64,000 nucleotides of DNA, taken from Alphaproteobacteria bacterium (GTDB taxonomy: Bacteria; Pseudomonadota; Alphaproteobacteria; UBA8366; Aestuariispiraceae). The notes below the pieces were generated by a model, which was not told where the DNA came from, searched no databases, and saw only the letters and a list, made by a program, of their open reading frames with translations. This document shows, piece by piece, positions 35,488 through 44,307 of this stretch (position 1 is the stretch's first letter; each line of letters begins with the position of its first letter). The DNA lies in assembly GCA_024743195.1 (NCBI GenBank), contig JANSXE010000003.1, forward strand, positions 124,001 through 188,000, in the 5' to 3' direction. Both the position numbers and the translations under genes were made by a program.

Positions 35488-35775
35488 ATGGCGCTCGACA
35501 AGCAAACGGTGGCGAAGGTGGCGCACCTCGCCCGGATCAAGGTGCCGGAGAGCCGGCTGGAGTCGCTGGCCGGCGAGTTGGACGGCATCGTCACCTGGGT
35601 CGAGCAGCTGGGCGAGGTCGACGTGGAGGGCGTCGCGCCCATGACCTCCGCGGTCGAGACCAGCCTGCGTTGGCGCGAGGACGCGGTGACCGACGGCGGC
35701 TATCCGGAGAAGGTGACGGCCAACGCGCCGGACGCCCAGATGCACTTCTTCACGACCCCCAAGGTCGTCGAGTGA
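35488..35775 (+). CDS. gatC: Asp-tRNA(Asn)/Glu-tRNA(Gln) amidotransferase subunit C
   Basis: A 95-residue small subunit that stabilises the GatA-GatB complex. The family pattern [27 protein letters not shown] is split over residues 8-35, and the tail FFTTPKVVE is the usual C-terminus. The ATG at 35488 is chosen for length; longer frames lack a ribosome site. gatA follows 19 bases later. Confidence 0.94.
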   Translation: MALDKQTVAKVAHLARIKVPESRLESLAGELDGIVTWVEQLGEVDVEGVAPMTSAVETSLRWREDAVTDGGYPEKVTANAPDAQMHFFTTPKVVE

Positions 35776-35794
35776 CCGGGGCGGAGCGAGGCGC

Positions 35795-37270
35795 ATGACC
35801 AACCTTCTGGACCTGACCCTGGCGGAGGCGCGCGATGCGCTCGCCGCCTTGGAGATTTCCGCCGTCGAGCTTGCGGACGCCTATATCGAGGCGGTGGAGG
35901 CGGCGCGGCCGCTCAACTGCTACATCACCGAGACGCCGGAGCATGCGCGCGAGGCCGCGCGCGCCGCCGACCGCCGCCTGAAGGCGGGCGAGGGGCGGGC
36001 GCTCGAGGGAATTCCGCTCGGCATCAAGGATCTGTTCTGCACAGAGGACGTGCTGACCACCGCGGGCAGCCACATCCTGGACGGCTTCAAACCGCCCTAT
36101 GAAAGCACGGTGACGCGCAATCTGTGGGACGCCGGCGCCTTGATGCTCGGCAAGCTCAACATGGACGAGTTCGCCATGGGCTCGGCCAATCTGACGAGCC
36201 ATTACGGGCCGGTGAAGAACCCGTGGAAGCGCACCGGCGACGCCAAGGACCTCGTGCCCGGCGGCTCCTCTGGCGGGTCGGCCGCGGCGGTCGCGGCGCG
36301 CGCCTGTCTGGCCGCGACCGGCACCGACACCGGCGGATCGATCCGCCAGCCGGCGGCCTTCAGCGGCATCGTCGGGCTGAAGCCGAGTTACGGGCGCTGT
36401 TCGCGCTGGGGCATCGTGGCCTTCGCGAGCTCGCTGGATCAGGCCGGGCCGATGACCCGCACCGTGCGCGACGCGGCGATCATGCTGGGCGCGATGGCGG
36501 GCTTCGATCCGAAGGATTCGACCAGCGTCGACCGCCCCGTGCCGACCTACGAGGCCGCGCTGGAGCATGGCGTGAAGGGCCTCAAGGTCGGCGTGCCGAA
36601 GGAGTACCGGGTCGACGGCATGCCCGCCGCCATCGAGCGCCTGTGGGAGCAGGGAATCGCCTGGATGAAGGACGCCGGCGCGGAGATTGTCGAGGTCTCT
36701 CTGCCGCACACGAAGTACGCGCTGCCGGCCTATTACATCGTCGCGCCGGCGGAGGCGTCCTCGAACCTCGCGCGCTATGACGGCGTGCGCTACGGCCTGC
36801 GCGTCGAGGGCGACAGCCTGAACGAGATGTATGAGGCGACCCGCGGCGAGGGCTTCGGCGAGGAGGTCAAGCGCCGGGTGCTGATCGGGACCTACGTGCT
36901 CTCGGCCGGCTACTACGACGCCTATTACCTGAAGGCGCAGAAGGTGCGCACGCGCATCGCGGAGGATTTCCGCGCCGCCTACGAACAGTGCGATGTGCTG
37001 CTGACGCCCGCGACGCCGTCCGCCGCCTTCGGCATCGACGAGGAGCCGACGGACCCCGTGCAGATGTATCTGAACGACGTCTTCACCGTGCCGGCCAACC
37101 TCGCCGGCCTGCCGGGGATCAGCGTGCCGGCGGGGCTGGACGAGCAGGGGCTGCCGCTCGGCCTGCAGATCCTGGGCCGCGCCTTCGACGAGGAGACCGT
37201 GCTGCGCGCCGGATACGCGCTGGAGCAGGCGGCGGCCTTCACGGCCAAGCCGCAGCTCCAGTTCGGCTGA
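35795..37270 (+). CDS. gatA: Asp-tRNA(Asn)/Glu-tRNA(Gln) amidotransferase subunit A
   Basis: A 491-residue amidase-signature enzyme that releases ammonia from glutamine for transamidation of misacylated tRNA. The Ser-cisSer-Lys triad is Lys78 in IPLGIKDLF, Ser158 in [11 protein letters not shown] and Ser182 in [11 protein letters not shown]. The length matches the family. Its presence implies Gln-tRNA and/or Asn-tRNA are made by the indirect route. Confidence 0.97.
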   Translation: MTNLLDLTLAEARDALAALEISAVELADAYIEAVEAARPLNCYITETPEHAREAARAADRRLKAGEGRALEGIPLGIKDLFCTEDVLTTAGSHILDGFKPPYESTVTRNLWDAGALMLGKLNMDEFAMGSANLTSHYGPVKNPWKRTGDAKDLVPGGSSGGSAAAVAARACLAATGTDTGGSIRQPAAFSGIVGLKPSYGRCSRWGIVAFASSLDQAGPMTRTVRDAAIMLGAMAGFDPKDSTSVDRPVPTYEAALEHGVKGLKVGVPKEYRVDGMPAAIERLWEQGIAWMKDAGAEIVEVSLPHTKYALPAYYIVAPAEASSNLARYDGVRYGLRVEGDSLNEMYEATRGEGFGEEVKRRVLIGTYVLSAGYYDAYYLKAQKVRTRIAEDFRAAYEQCDVLLTPATPSAAFGIDEEPTDPVQMYLNDVFTVPANLAGLPGISVPAGLDEQGLPLGLQILGRAFDEETVLRAGYALEQAAAFTAKPQLQFG

Positions 37271-37290
37271 CAGGCGGGAGGAAGAGAGAA

Positions 37291-38748
37291 ATGTCCGATT
37301 ACCGTCTAAAGGGCGAGACCGGCGAGTGGGAGGTCGTGATCGGCCTTGAGGTGCATGCGCAGGTGACGAGCCAGGCGAAGCTCTTCTCCGGCGCGGCGAC
37401 CGCCTTCGGCGCCGAGCCGAACGCGCAGGTCAGCCTGGTCGACGCCGCCATGCCCGGCATGCTGCCCGTCATCAACGGCGAATGCGTGCGCCAGGCCGTG
37501 CGCACCGGCCTGGCGCTCAGCGCGGCCGTCAACAGGCATTCGGTCTTCGCGCGGAAGAACTATTTCTACGCCGACCTGCCGCAGGGCTATCAGATCAGCC
37601 AGTACGACCAGCCGATCGTCGGCGAGGGGGAGATCGAAATCGATCTGCCCGACGGGACGTCCAAGCGGGTCGGGATCGAGCGGCTGCATCTGGAGCAGGA
37701 CGCCGGCAAGTCGATGCACGATCAGCATCCGAAAAAGAGCTTCATCGACCTGAACCGCTCCGGCGTCGCGCTGATGGAGATCGTCTCCAAGCCCGACATG
37801 CGATCGCCCGAGGAGGCGGCGGCCTACGTCTCCGCCCTGCGCTCGATCCTGCGATACATCGGGTCGTGCGACGGGAACATGGCCGAGGGCTCGATGCGCG
37901 CGGACGTGAACGTCTCCGTGCGCAAGCCGGGCGAGGCGCTCGGCACCCGCGCGGAGCTGAAGAACATCAATTCGGTCCGCTTCGTGCGCCAGGCGGTCGA
38001 GATCGAGGCGCGCCGGCAGATCGAGATCATCGAGAATGGCGGGACGGTCGATCAGGAGACGCGGCTGTTCGACCCGTCCCGGGGCGAGACGCGCTCGATG
38101 CGGAGCAAGGAAGAGGCGCACGACTACCGCTACTTCCCGGATCCGGACCTGCTGCCGCTGGAGTTCGACGAGGCCTTCGTCGAGGCCTGCCGGGCGAGCC
38201 TGCCGGAACTGCCGGCCGAGAAGAAAGCGCGCTTCATGGAGCGCTACGGGCTCAGCGCCTACGACGCCTCCGTCCTCGTCGCCGACTGGGAGACCGCGGC
38301 CTTTTACGAGGAGGCGGCCAAGCACGGCGATCCCAAGCAGGCCGCCAACTGGGTGACGGTGGAGCTGTTCGCCCGCCTCAACAAAGCGGACAAGACCATC
38401 GCCGACAGTCCCGTCAGCGCCGCCGCTCTGGGCGAGCTTCTGGGGCTGATGGCGGACGGGACGATCTCCGGCAAGATCGCCAAGGACGTGTTCGACGAGA
38501 TGTTCGAGAGCGGCGAGGGCGCCAAGGCCATCGTGGAGGCCAAGGGCCTGAAGCAGATCACCGACACCGGGGCCATCGAGGCGGCGGTGGATCAGGTGAT
38601 CGCCGACAATCCGGGTCAAGTGGAGCAGTATCGCGGCGGCAAGACCGGCCTGATCGGCTGGTTCGTCGGCCAGGTCATGAAGGCGACCCAGGGCAAGGCG
38701 AACCCGCAAGCCGTGAACGAGCTGCTGAAGAAGAAGCTGGACGGGTAG
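37291..38748 (+). CDS. gatB: Asp-tRNA(Asn)/Glu-tRNA(Gln) amidotransferase subunit B
   Basis: A 485-residue subunit that activates the misacylated aminoacyl-tRNA with ATP and binds tRNA. Visible blocks are [66 protein letters not shown] and the C-terminal YqeY-like tail with [34 protein letters not shown] ribosome site precedes ATG 37291. It is the last gene of gatCAB. Confidence 0.97.
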   Translation: MSDYRLKGETGEWEVVIGLEVHAQVTSQAKLFSGAATAFGAEPNAQVSLVDAAMPGMLPVINGECVRQAVRTGLALSAAVNRHSVFARKNYFYADLPQGYQISQYDQPIVGEGEIEIDLPDGTSKRVGIERLHLEQDAGKSMHDQHPKKSFIDLNRSGVALMEIVSKPDMRSPEEAAAYVSALRSILRYIGSCDGNMAEGSMRADVNVSVRKPGEALGTRAELKNINSVRFVRQAVEIEARRQIEIIENGGTVDQETRLFDPSRGETRSMRSKEEAHDYRYFPDPDLLPLEFDEAFVEACRASLPELPAEKKARFMERYGLSAYDASVLVADWETAAFYEEAAKHGDPKQAANWVTVELFARLNKADKTIADSPVSAAALGELLGLMADGTISGKIAKDVFDEMFESGEGAKAIVEAKGLKQITDTGAIEAAVDQVIADNPGQVEQYRGGKTGLIGWFVGQVMKATQGKANPQAVNELLKKKLDG

Positions 38749-38767
38749 GGGCGCGCCGGCGCGCCCC
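38748..38767. repeat. Perfect 20-bp GC palindrome at the gatB convergent junction
   Basis: GGGGCGCGCC joined to GGCGCGCCCC begins in the last base of the gatB stop codon. There is no T tract, so a hairpin without classic intrinsic termination is all that can be said. Confidence 0.4.
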
Positions 38768-38788
38768 CCCCCGGTCACTTGGGCCCGG

Positions 38789-38986
38789 TCACTTCGGCTC
38801 CACCGCCACGAGGGTGACGCCGAGCTTCTTTTCCAGCGCCTGGACGCGGGTCAGCGCCGGCGGGTCGATCTCCGCCGGCTTCAGCGCGATCGGCTCCACC
38901 GCGATCAGCGGCCGGCCGATTTCCGCCTCCAAGGCCTTGATGTCAGAGAGTTTCTCGTCGCCGATCTTCGCATAGGCGTAGTACAT
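38789..38986 (-). CDS. Small hypothetical protein
   Basis: A 65-residue protein with a GGAG ribosome site before ATG 38986. It contains two related segments, KALEAEIGRPLIAVEPIAL and QALEKKLGVTLVAVEPK, so it looks like a duplicated helix-strand unit. No family is recognised. It is on the same strand as the deiminase operon, 70 bases downstream of it. Confidence 0.6.
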   Translation of the reverse strand: MYYAYAKIGDEKLSDIKALEAEIGRPLIAVEPIALKPAEIDPPALTRVQALEKKLGVTLVAVEPK

Positions 38987-39056
38987 CGCTGCGCTCCTAC
39001 CTGCATCCCGCCAGGGTGACGTTCCCTCACTATACGCTCAGAGTCGGGTTAATGGA

Positions 39057-39725
39057 TTATGACGGGTCCGCCTCATCGGGCGGTTTCGGCGGCCGCACCG
39101 CAAAGAACGCCGCCGCCCGCCAATAGGCGGCTTCGCGCCGGAAGGCGTCGTGCACCGCCGCCGGGGACCAAGCGTCGAGCATGCCCATCGCCGCCTGCAA
39201 CGGCCTGCCGGGCTCCAACACGGTGATCAGGCGGATCAGCGCGGGCAACGCCCTCGGCGCATGATGTTCATGCAGGAGCACCAAGCTGGTCAGCACGCGC
39301 CAGTCCGGCTCGCGCTCGACCTTCGCCGCCCGCAGCACCAGGACGGTCCCCAGATCCTCGCCATAGAGATGCGCGATGTCGCGCGCCAGCGACGTGGGCG
39401 AGGGGGCGCCGCGCGGCGTCTCGTCGGCGCCGACGGCCATGCCCCTCATATAGGCCAGCGCGCTGCGCATCTCGTGCCGCTCGCGCGGCAGCCACAGGGC
39501 CGCCTCCTCGGCGTAGAGCGGCGCGATCGGGTCCGGCGACGCCGCGGCCATCTTTTGCAGCGTCTCAAGGCATTGCGGCCCGCAGGCGAACAGACGCTCC
39601 TCCGCGGCCGGATAGCCCGCCCCGGACGTGATCAGGGCGGCGTCGCAGACGCCCTCCAGGGTCGCAAGCGCATCGACCGGGTCCTCGTCGGCGGGGCCGT
39701 CCCCTCGCGATCCGTCGTCGCTCAC
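39057..39725 (-). CDS. Unknown helical protein, candidate immunity or accessory protein of the arginine deiminase
   Basis: A 222-residue protein that starts at GTG 39725, overlapping the stop of the arginine deiminase gene as GTGA; an in-frame ATG lies 15 bases further upstream. It has no signal peptide or membrane segment. The sequence is leucine/alanine-rich and probably all-helical, with HEAT-like pairs around LARDIAHLYGEDLGTVLVLRA and LTSLVLLHEHHAPRALPALI. I do not recognise a family. Its tight coupling and position after a toxin-like enzyme are typical of immunity proteins, which is inference only. Confidence 0.65.
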   Translation of the reverse strand: MSDDGSRGDGPADEDPVDALATLEGVCDAALITSGAGYPAAEERLFACGPQCLETLQKMAAASPDPIAPLYAEEAALWLPRERHEMRSALAYMRGMAVGADETPRGAPSPTSLARDIAHLYGEDLGTVLVLRAAKVEREPDWRVLTSLVLLHEHHAPRALPALIRLITVLEPGRPLQAAMGMLDAWSPAAVHDAFRREAAYWRAAAFFAVRPPKPPDEADPS

Positions 39726-41989
39726 GGCGTGTACTCCCACCAGCGCGCCGCGGCGCTCTCCAACCAGTCATTCATCGGGTTCGGCAGTCGCAGCGTGTTT
39801 GTGCCGCAATGCACCTCGCCGTGTTTGCTGTGGTACGGCGTCCAGTCGTTGATGAAATGGACGGTCAGGTTCTCCGCCTCCATCTTGGTTCGAAAGTCGC
39901 GCTCGAAGCGGCAACTGTCCTCGTCGTCGCGTTGCGGGCCATAGGCGTAGGGCGTGATCACATGGCCGTTCACCACCAGCATGTTGACGATGTCGGCAGT
40001 CAGCGCCCCGAATTCGGTGTGCTGCGCGTTCGTCGGGTAGAAGACGACCGGAACCGAGATCACGTCCTCCGGCGCCAAGCCGATCGCGTCCTCAAGCTGC
40101 TGGAGCACCGGAACGATCCGATCGTACCAAATCTCGAGATTCAGGTCCCTGAGATCGGCGCCGCGCAGCATGTGTTCGGAATCCGACGTCGACACCATGG
40201 TTCGATCGTTGAGGAAGTCGTCCACCGTCTGCTCGCGCTGCCGATCCTCGGTCTCCACCTCGTACCAGCCGTGATCGACGGCTTGAACGCCGACCTGGAC
40301 GCGCCGCCACTGGTTCTCCCAGCGTCCCCGATCCTCCATGGGGAAGTTGTCCACATAGCGCCCGGCGTTGGCGTCCCAAACGCGATAGGGCGCCCAGTCG
40401 CCGCTACTCCAGCGGCCCGAGAACCCGTTGATCGGGCCGTTGTACTGCACCCCCGCTCGCCCATGCCAGCGGTTCCTCTGGTCGCGATAGAGCAGGGGGG
40501 TGTCGGAGCGCACCCAGTTCTCGACCCATACCGGGACCTGACGATTTTCGTAAACGGGCTCGTCCACCCAATCCTCGATCCAGACCCGACGCTTCATGGA
40601 GAGCCGACGGCCCTGCAGGATCACCTCGTCGCCTGCGGCCTCGTCGAGGATCTGGTAGGCGGCCTGCGGCGAGGCGACGACCAGCTTCCAGCGCTTGTGG
40701 ACGTTCGGCGGATTGTTGCGCGGGACGAAGGAGAGCATCTCGTCCACATGACCGACGCTCAGCCAGTTGGTGTCGAGCGCGATCGGCGCCTGGACCACCT
40801 GGGCGTCGAAAAAGTCGGCGGTGACGGGGTCGAACCGCTCGCCGCCGCCGCCCGGCCCGTAGTAGATCCTGCCGAATGGATAGACCGTGCCGTCGGATGC
40901 GCGAACCGGCGGCGTGCATTCGATGTTCCCCCCGGAATCGAAGGTCGTGTCCCAGTTCGGATTGATCGAGTTCTGAGCGGCGAAATCCGGGACGTTCGGT
41001 TCGAACCAGCCGACGTCGCGCGCCGCCAGTTCCGGCGGGAAGTCGTACAGTCCGCGGCCGCGCAGGCATCGCAGCACGGCCGTCCAGCGATGCGGCCGCG
41101 GATCGCCCGGCATGACGGAATAGCCGATCTCCATGCAGTCCTGCATCCAGCGGTCGTCGTTGGTGTGGTTCTGATTGAAGGCGCAACCGGCGCCGGTCAC
41201 GAACCCGTCCAAGCGCTCGCGAAACGCTCGGTTCGGAGAATCGACGCCGCCCGGCAGCGTCACGACATAGACCCGCTCCGCACGGTCCAGATGATGCGGG
41301 ACCATCCAGGGCGCAACGCGGACGCGCACGTAGGTCTCCTCGTTGACCGCGGCCGTGTTCTCCATGATGTCGAAATTCTCGTCGTCGCTGAACCGCCCGT
41401 CGTAATCGTAGAGATAGACGGTCAGGCGAATGTCGATCAGCCCGTCGAATCCGCGGCCTGCGTAGCGCAGCGCCTCCATGCCGAGCGTTACGCCGTCCCC
41501 CACCGCGGACATGTCATGGATGGCGTGGCGACGACCGCGCGCCGGACCGATCACTTCGCTCCGCCCGGCCGTGCGGCCGTTGTGGATGCGGATGAAGCGC
41601 TCCTGCCCGGCCGGCACCTCCAAACAGGCTTTGAAGCGTGCGGCGGCCGGTTGGTCGCCGCCGTGCCGTCGGATCATCAAGGGCGCCAACTCCACGTCGT
41701 TGGCGTTCACCCGATCGTCGGTGAAGTCCCGCGCAAGGGGGGCGAGAAGCCCCGATCGGCCGCCGTCGTCGTCGTTGTTGAAGGGGATCACCGCGCCCGG
41801 ATTGCCGTCGCCCCAGTCCCACCGCGGCGCGTCGAACCAGGTTCCGCCGTCCGCGTGGCCGTCGCGGTCGAAATCGCCGTGCAGCCGATAGGTCGCCGGC
41901 GGCTGCAGCGAGAAGGTGTTCAGGCCGCTTAATCCCGGTTCGGATCTGCCGACCGAACTGAACAGGCCGCCGGATTCCGAGGGCGCCAT
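39722..41989 (-). CDS. Protein-arginine deiminase (PAD) family protein, vertebrate-like, with a large insertion
   Basis: A 755-residue protein without a signal peptide. PAD enzymes convert protein arginine to citrulline using calcium. Residues 35-235 match the PAD middle domain (WDWGDGNPGAVIPFNNDDD, LGMEALRYAGRGFDGLI, VRVAPWMVPHH). The catalytic domain spans about 236-755. Nucleophile Cys728 is in KHGEVHCGTN, His414 and Asp416 in NWLSVGHVDEMLSFVP, Asp284 in DRWMQDCMEIGY. Further matches are FDSGGNIECTPP, VNMLV, FINDW and the final WWEYTP. Calcium ligands Gln283, Glu287 and Glu357 match those of PAD4 site 1. The PAD N-terminal domain is absent. About 140 extra residues (465-605), rich in tryptophan, split the catalytic domain. 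It is third in a four-gene operon with adaptor-like proteins, so an effector role is inferred. Confidence 0.88.
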   Translation of the reverse strand: MAPSESGGLFSSVGRSEPGLSGLNTFSLQPPATYRLHGDFDRDGHADGGTWFDAPRWDWGDGNPGAVIPFNNDDDGGRSGLLAPLARDFTDDRVNANDVELAPLMIRRHGGDQPAAARFKACLEVPAGQERFIRIHNGRTAGRSEVIGPARGRRHAIHDMSAVGDGVTLGMEALRYAGRGFDGLIDIRLTVYLYDYDGRFSDDENFDIMENTAAVNEETYVRVRVAPWMVPHHLDRAERVYVVTLPGGVDSPNRAFRERLDGFVTGAGCAFNQNHTNDDRWMQDCMEIGYSVMPGDPRPHRWTAVLRCLRGRGLYDFPPELAARDVGWFEPNVPDFAAQNSINPNWDTTFDSGGNIECTPPVRASDGTVYPFGRIYYGPGGGGERFDPVTADFFDAQVVQAPIALDTNWLSVGHVDEMLSFVPRNNPPNVHKRWKLVVASPQAAYQILDEAAGDEVILQGRRLSMKRRVWIEDWVDEPVYENRQVPVWVENWVRSDTPLLYRDQRNRWHGRAGVQYNGPINGFSGRWSSGDWAPYRVWDANAGRYVDNFPMEDRGRWENQWRRVQVGVQAVDHGWYEVETEDRQREQTVDDFLNDRTMVSTSDSEHMLRGADLRDLNLEIWYDRIVPVLQQLEDAIGLAPEDVISVPVVFYPTNAQHTEFGALTADIVNMLVVNGHVITPYAYGPQRDDEDSCRFERDFRTKMEAENLTVHFINDWTPYHSKHGEVHCGTNTLRLPNPMNDWLESAAARWWEYTP

Positions 41990-41999
41990 CCGTCCGCCT

Positions 42000-42692
42000 T
42001 CAGTGCTGGTGGCGGTCGAGCAGGGCTTCGCGCGTCGCGCCGTCGAGCGTCCCGTCCGCCGGCAATCCCTCGGCGGCCTGGAAGTCGGCGACCGCCGCGG
42101 TCAGCGCATCCGACAAGGCGCCGTCGATCGCGCCGTCGAAATAGCCCAGGTTCTGAAGCCGCGCCTGGCAGCCCGCGATCTCCGAAACCGGCTGCAGAAA
42201 GCCGATCTTCAGATGCCGGGTCAGCGTCTGCGGATAGCCCTCTTCATCGAGGTCGATCACCAACTCCCCGCTCTCCGCCGACGGCGCCACCCAATGGCGC
42301 AGCGCGCCGTCGGCGTCGGTCACCCCCTCATAGCGGCGCTTTCCGACCGTCAGGCGATAGGACTTGCCGGGGAAAGGGGTCCCGTCCGGGCCGATAACGG
42401 CGAAGCGGATCTCCACCGGCACCCCCTTGCGTTTGAATCGGTGCACGAGATCGGTCTGCCGCGTCTCGGTCTTGGCGCGCAGATCGGGAATGGTGACTCG
42501 GTCGCCAGGCGTCAGCACCTCCGGCGACTCGCGCGCGTCACGCAGCGCGTCGTTCTCCGGGAGGTTCCACAGCGTGTCGGCGAAGAAGCCGTGTTTCTCG
42601 GCGATCGACGCCATGCCGTCGCCGGGTTTCACCTCGTAGTCCCCGGCGCCGACCGGGCCGCCGTCCGCCGGGCTTTCCCGATCGTCAGCCAT
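42000..42692 (-). CDS. LysM and peptidoglycan-binding domain protein, effector-cluster type
   Basis: A 230-residue protein without a signal peptide. Residues 18-70 are a LysM-like module (YEVKPGDGMASIAEKHGF, LTPGDRVTIPD). Residues about 85-150 form an Ig/transthyretin-like unit with GVPVEIRFAVIGPDGTPFPG and GVTDADGALRHWVAPSA. Residues 165-228 are a peptidoglycan-binding domain: PVSEIAGCQARLQNLGYFDG, TAAVADFQAAEGLPADGTLD. I recall this exact order from genes next to type VI secretion spike and effector genes. Lack of a signal peptide fits delivery by such a system. It overlaps the previous gene by 8 bases and lies 10 bases before the deiminase gene. Confidence 0.8.
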   Translation of the reverse strand: MADDRESPADGGPVGAGDYEVKPGDGMASIAEKHGFFADTLWNLPENDALRDARESPEVLTPGDRVTIPDLRAKTETRQTDLVHRFKRKGVPVEIRFAVIGPDGTPFPGKSYRLTVGKRRYEGVTDADGALRHWVAPSAESGELVIDLDEEGYPQTLTRHLKIGFLQPVSEIAGCQARLQNLGYFDGAIDGALSDALTAAVADFQAAEGLPADGTLDGATREALLDRHQH

Positions 42693-43308
42693 CGCTCGCC
42701 GCCTCCCAGGCTTCCTGGTCCAACTCGGGGAAGGTGACGTCGCAAGACCCCTCCGGGATGCCGGTCACCGTGAAGCGTCCCTGGCTGTCGGTCTCGCCCT
42801 GGTGTTCTTCGCCGCCCGGATCCGTGACGGTCACCTTCTCATTCGGGATCGGCTCGCCGTTCTCGCCGACCAGTTCGACCGTGATCCAATGGTCGCGCTC
42901 TTTCTTCGCCGGGACGCCGGTCGGTTTTTCCTCGGGCGTCACCGCTTCGGTCTGCTGCTCCGCCGTCCCGGCCGGCGCGTCGCTGCGCCAGCCGCCCGAG
43001 GGCAGGAGGCGGTCGATCTCCACCAGCCAGCCGCCGGCCAGACGCGCCGCGGCGGCCTCCAACAGGGCGGCGTCGTCGAGCCGGGCGGCGCGGCCGAGCG
43101 CCCCGTCCGCTTCGACGAGCGCGCGGCGCAGCACGGCGGCCGTTGCGCCGCGGTCCGGGCGATCCGCCAGGGTGCGCAGCGCGAGCTCGCGGTCGAGCCG
43201 TCGCCAATGCTCGCTCCAGCCGCCAAGATCCGGCGCGAGGGCGCGCGCGGCCTCGCGCGTGTCGGCCAGCACCGTCGCGCGCAGCGGATCGTCGAAGCGC
43301 ACCAACAT
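42685..43308 (-). CDS. Adaptor-like protein with helical N-terminus and Ig/transthyretin-like tail
   Basis: A 207-residue protein, first gene of the deiminase operon. Residues 1-115 are helical (DREAARALAPDL-type Ala/Leu/Arg-rich segments) with no recognised family. Residues 138-200 form a carboxypeptidase-regulatory-like beta domain: WITVELVGENGEPIPNEKVT, GETDSQGRFTVTGIPEGSCD, VTFPELDQEAWE. This tail is one I associate with proteins in type VI secretion cargo loci, where such domains may dock onto the spike. No signal peptide is present. A GGGAG site lies 11 bases before ATG 43308. Confidence 0.7.
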   Translation of the reverse strand: MLVRFDDPLRATVLADTREAARALAPDLGGWSEHWRRLDRELALRTLADRPDRGATAAVLRRALVEADGALGRAARLDDAALLEAAAARLAGGWLVEIDRLLPSGGWRSDAPAGTAEQQTEAVTPEEKPTGVPAKKERDHWITVELVGENGEPIPNEKVTVTDPGGEEHQGETDSQGRFTVTGIPEGSCDVTFPELDQEAWEAASDG

Positions 43309-43322
43309 CCGTGCGATGTCTC

Positions 43323-43354
43323 CCGCATAGCGTGCCTATGCGGTCATCCTTCAA
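43323..43354 (-). promoter_or_regulatory. Possible promoter with overlapping dyad for the deiminase operon
   Basis: On the minus strand TTGAAG (43349-43354) is followed 17 bases later by GCTATG (43326-43331). CCGCATAG (43323-43330) and CTATGCGG (43336-43343) form a perfect 8-bp inverted repeat with a 5-base centre, covering the -10 region. It may be an operator or an RNA hairpin. Confidence 0.4.
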
Positions 43355-43390
43355 TGGATTCGCGGTTCTTGGGAAGGGGCGACGGACCTG

Positions 43391-43411
43391 TCCGCCCGAG
43401 CCGGGGGCGGA
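43391..43411 (-). terminator. GC hairpin directly after ctrA
   Basis: TCCGCCC and GGGCGGA arms (43391-43397, 43405-43411) form a 7-bp stem just past the ctrA stop codon. No T tract follows on the minus strand, so it may only slow or protect the transcript. Confidence 0.25.
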
Positions 43412-43414
43412 GCG

Positions 43415-44128
43415 TCAGCTCGCCTTCTTCTTGGCGGGCTTGGCCTGCGCCGACTCGGGATCCTGCAGCACGTAGCCGCGGCCCCAAACGGTCTCGATGA
43501 AGTTGGTTCCGTCGGCGGCGGCGGCCAGCTTCTTGCGCAGCTTGCAAACGAAGACGTCGATGATCTTCGCCTCCGGCTCGTCCATGCCGCCATAGAGATG
43601 GTTCAGGAACATCTCCTTGGTCAGCGTGACTCCCTTGCGCAGGGCGAGAAGCTCCAGGATCCCGTATTCCTTCCCGGTCAAATGCACCGGCTTGGAATCC
43701 ACGTCGACCGTGCGGCTGTCGAGATTGACGGTCAGCCGGCCGACCTGGATCTTCGATTGCGAATGCCCGCGCGAGCGGCGCACAATGGCCTGGATCCGGG
43801 CCAGCAGTTCGCGCTTGTCGAAGGGCTTGGTCAGATAGTCGTCGGCTCCGTAGCCGAGGCCCTTGATCTTGTCGTCCATCTCGCTGAGGCCCGAGAGGAT
43901 CAGGACCGGCGTCTCGATCCGGCTGTCGCGCAGCCGGCGCAGCACCTCATAGCCGTCCATGTCCGGGAGCATGAGATCGAGGATGATGAGGTCGTATTCG
44001 TAGATCTTGCCGATCTCGAGCCCGTCCTCCCCCATATCGGCGGCGTCGACCACGAAGCCTTCGGCCTGCAGCATCATCTCGATGCTGCGGGAGGTGAGAT
44101 CGTCATCTTCTACAAGCAGAACCCTCAC
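43415..44128 (-). CDS. ctrA: Cell-cycle response regulator CtrA
   Basis: A 237-residue OmpR-type regulator controlling cell cycle, division and motility genes in alphaproteobacteria. The phospho-acceptor is Asp51 in [17 protein letters not shown]. The receiver carries KIYEYD and [19 protein letters not shown]. The output domain includes [35 protein letters not shown] and FVCKLRKKL, nearly identical to Caulobacter CtrA. The C-terminal tail ends Lys-rich with Ala-Ser rather than the Ala-Ala degradation signal of Caulobacter. It is divergent from fliI. Confidence 0.97.
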   Translation of the reverse strand: MRVLLVEDDDLTSRSIEMMLQAEGFVVDAADMGEDGLEIGKIYEYDLIILDLMLPDMDGYEVLRRLRDSRIETPVLILSGLSEMDDKIKGLGYGADDYLTKPFDKRELLARIQAIVRRSRGHSQSKIQVGRLTVNLDSRTVDVDSKPVHLTGKEYGILELLALRKGVTLTKEMFLNHLYGGMDEPEAKIIDVFVCKLRKKLAAAADGTNFIETVWGRGYVLQDPESAQAKPAKKKAS

Positions 44129-44307
44129 GTCCTAAGCTCCCCACTCGACGCCCCGGTCGATTGACGCGCTACTATGATATAGACCGGCGAAAGGCGTTTC
44201 TTCAAGGCCGCGCGTCGGTTGCATTCCGGCGTCGACCCCGTCCGGGCCGCCGCGGACCGCTTGGTTTCGCCTGACGGAACGGCGAATCTTCCGCTAGGAT
44301 GTCCGCG

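Noticed and set aside
44129-44307. CtrA-binding sites in the ctrA/fliI gap
   Set aside because: No TTAA-N7-TTAA pattern is found in the gap, so autoregulation by CtrA cannot be claimed from this sequence.
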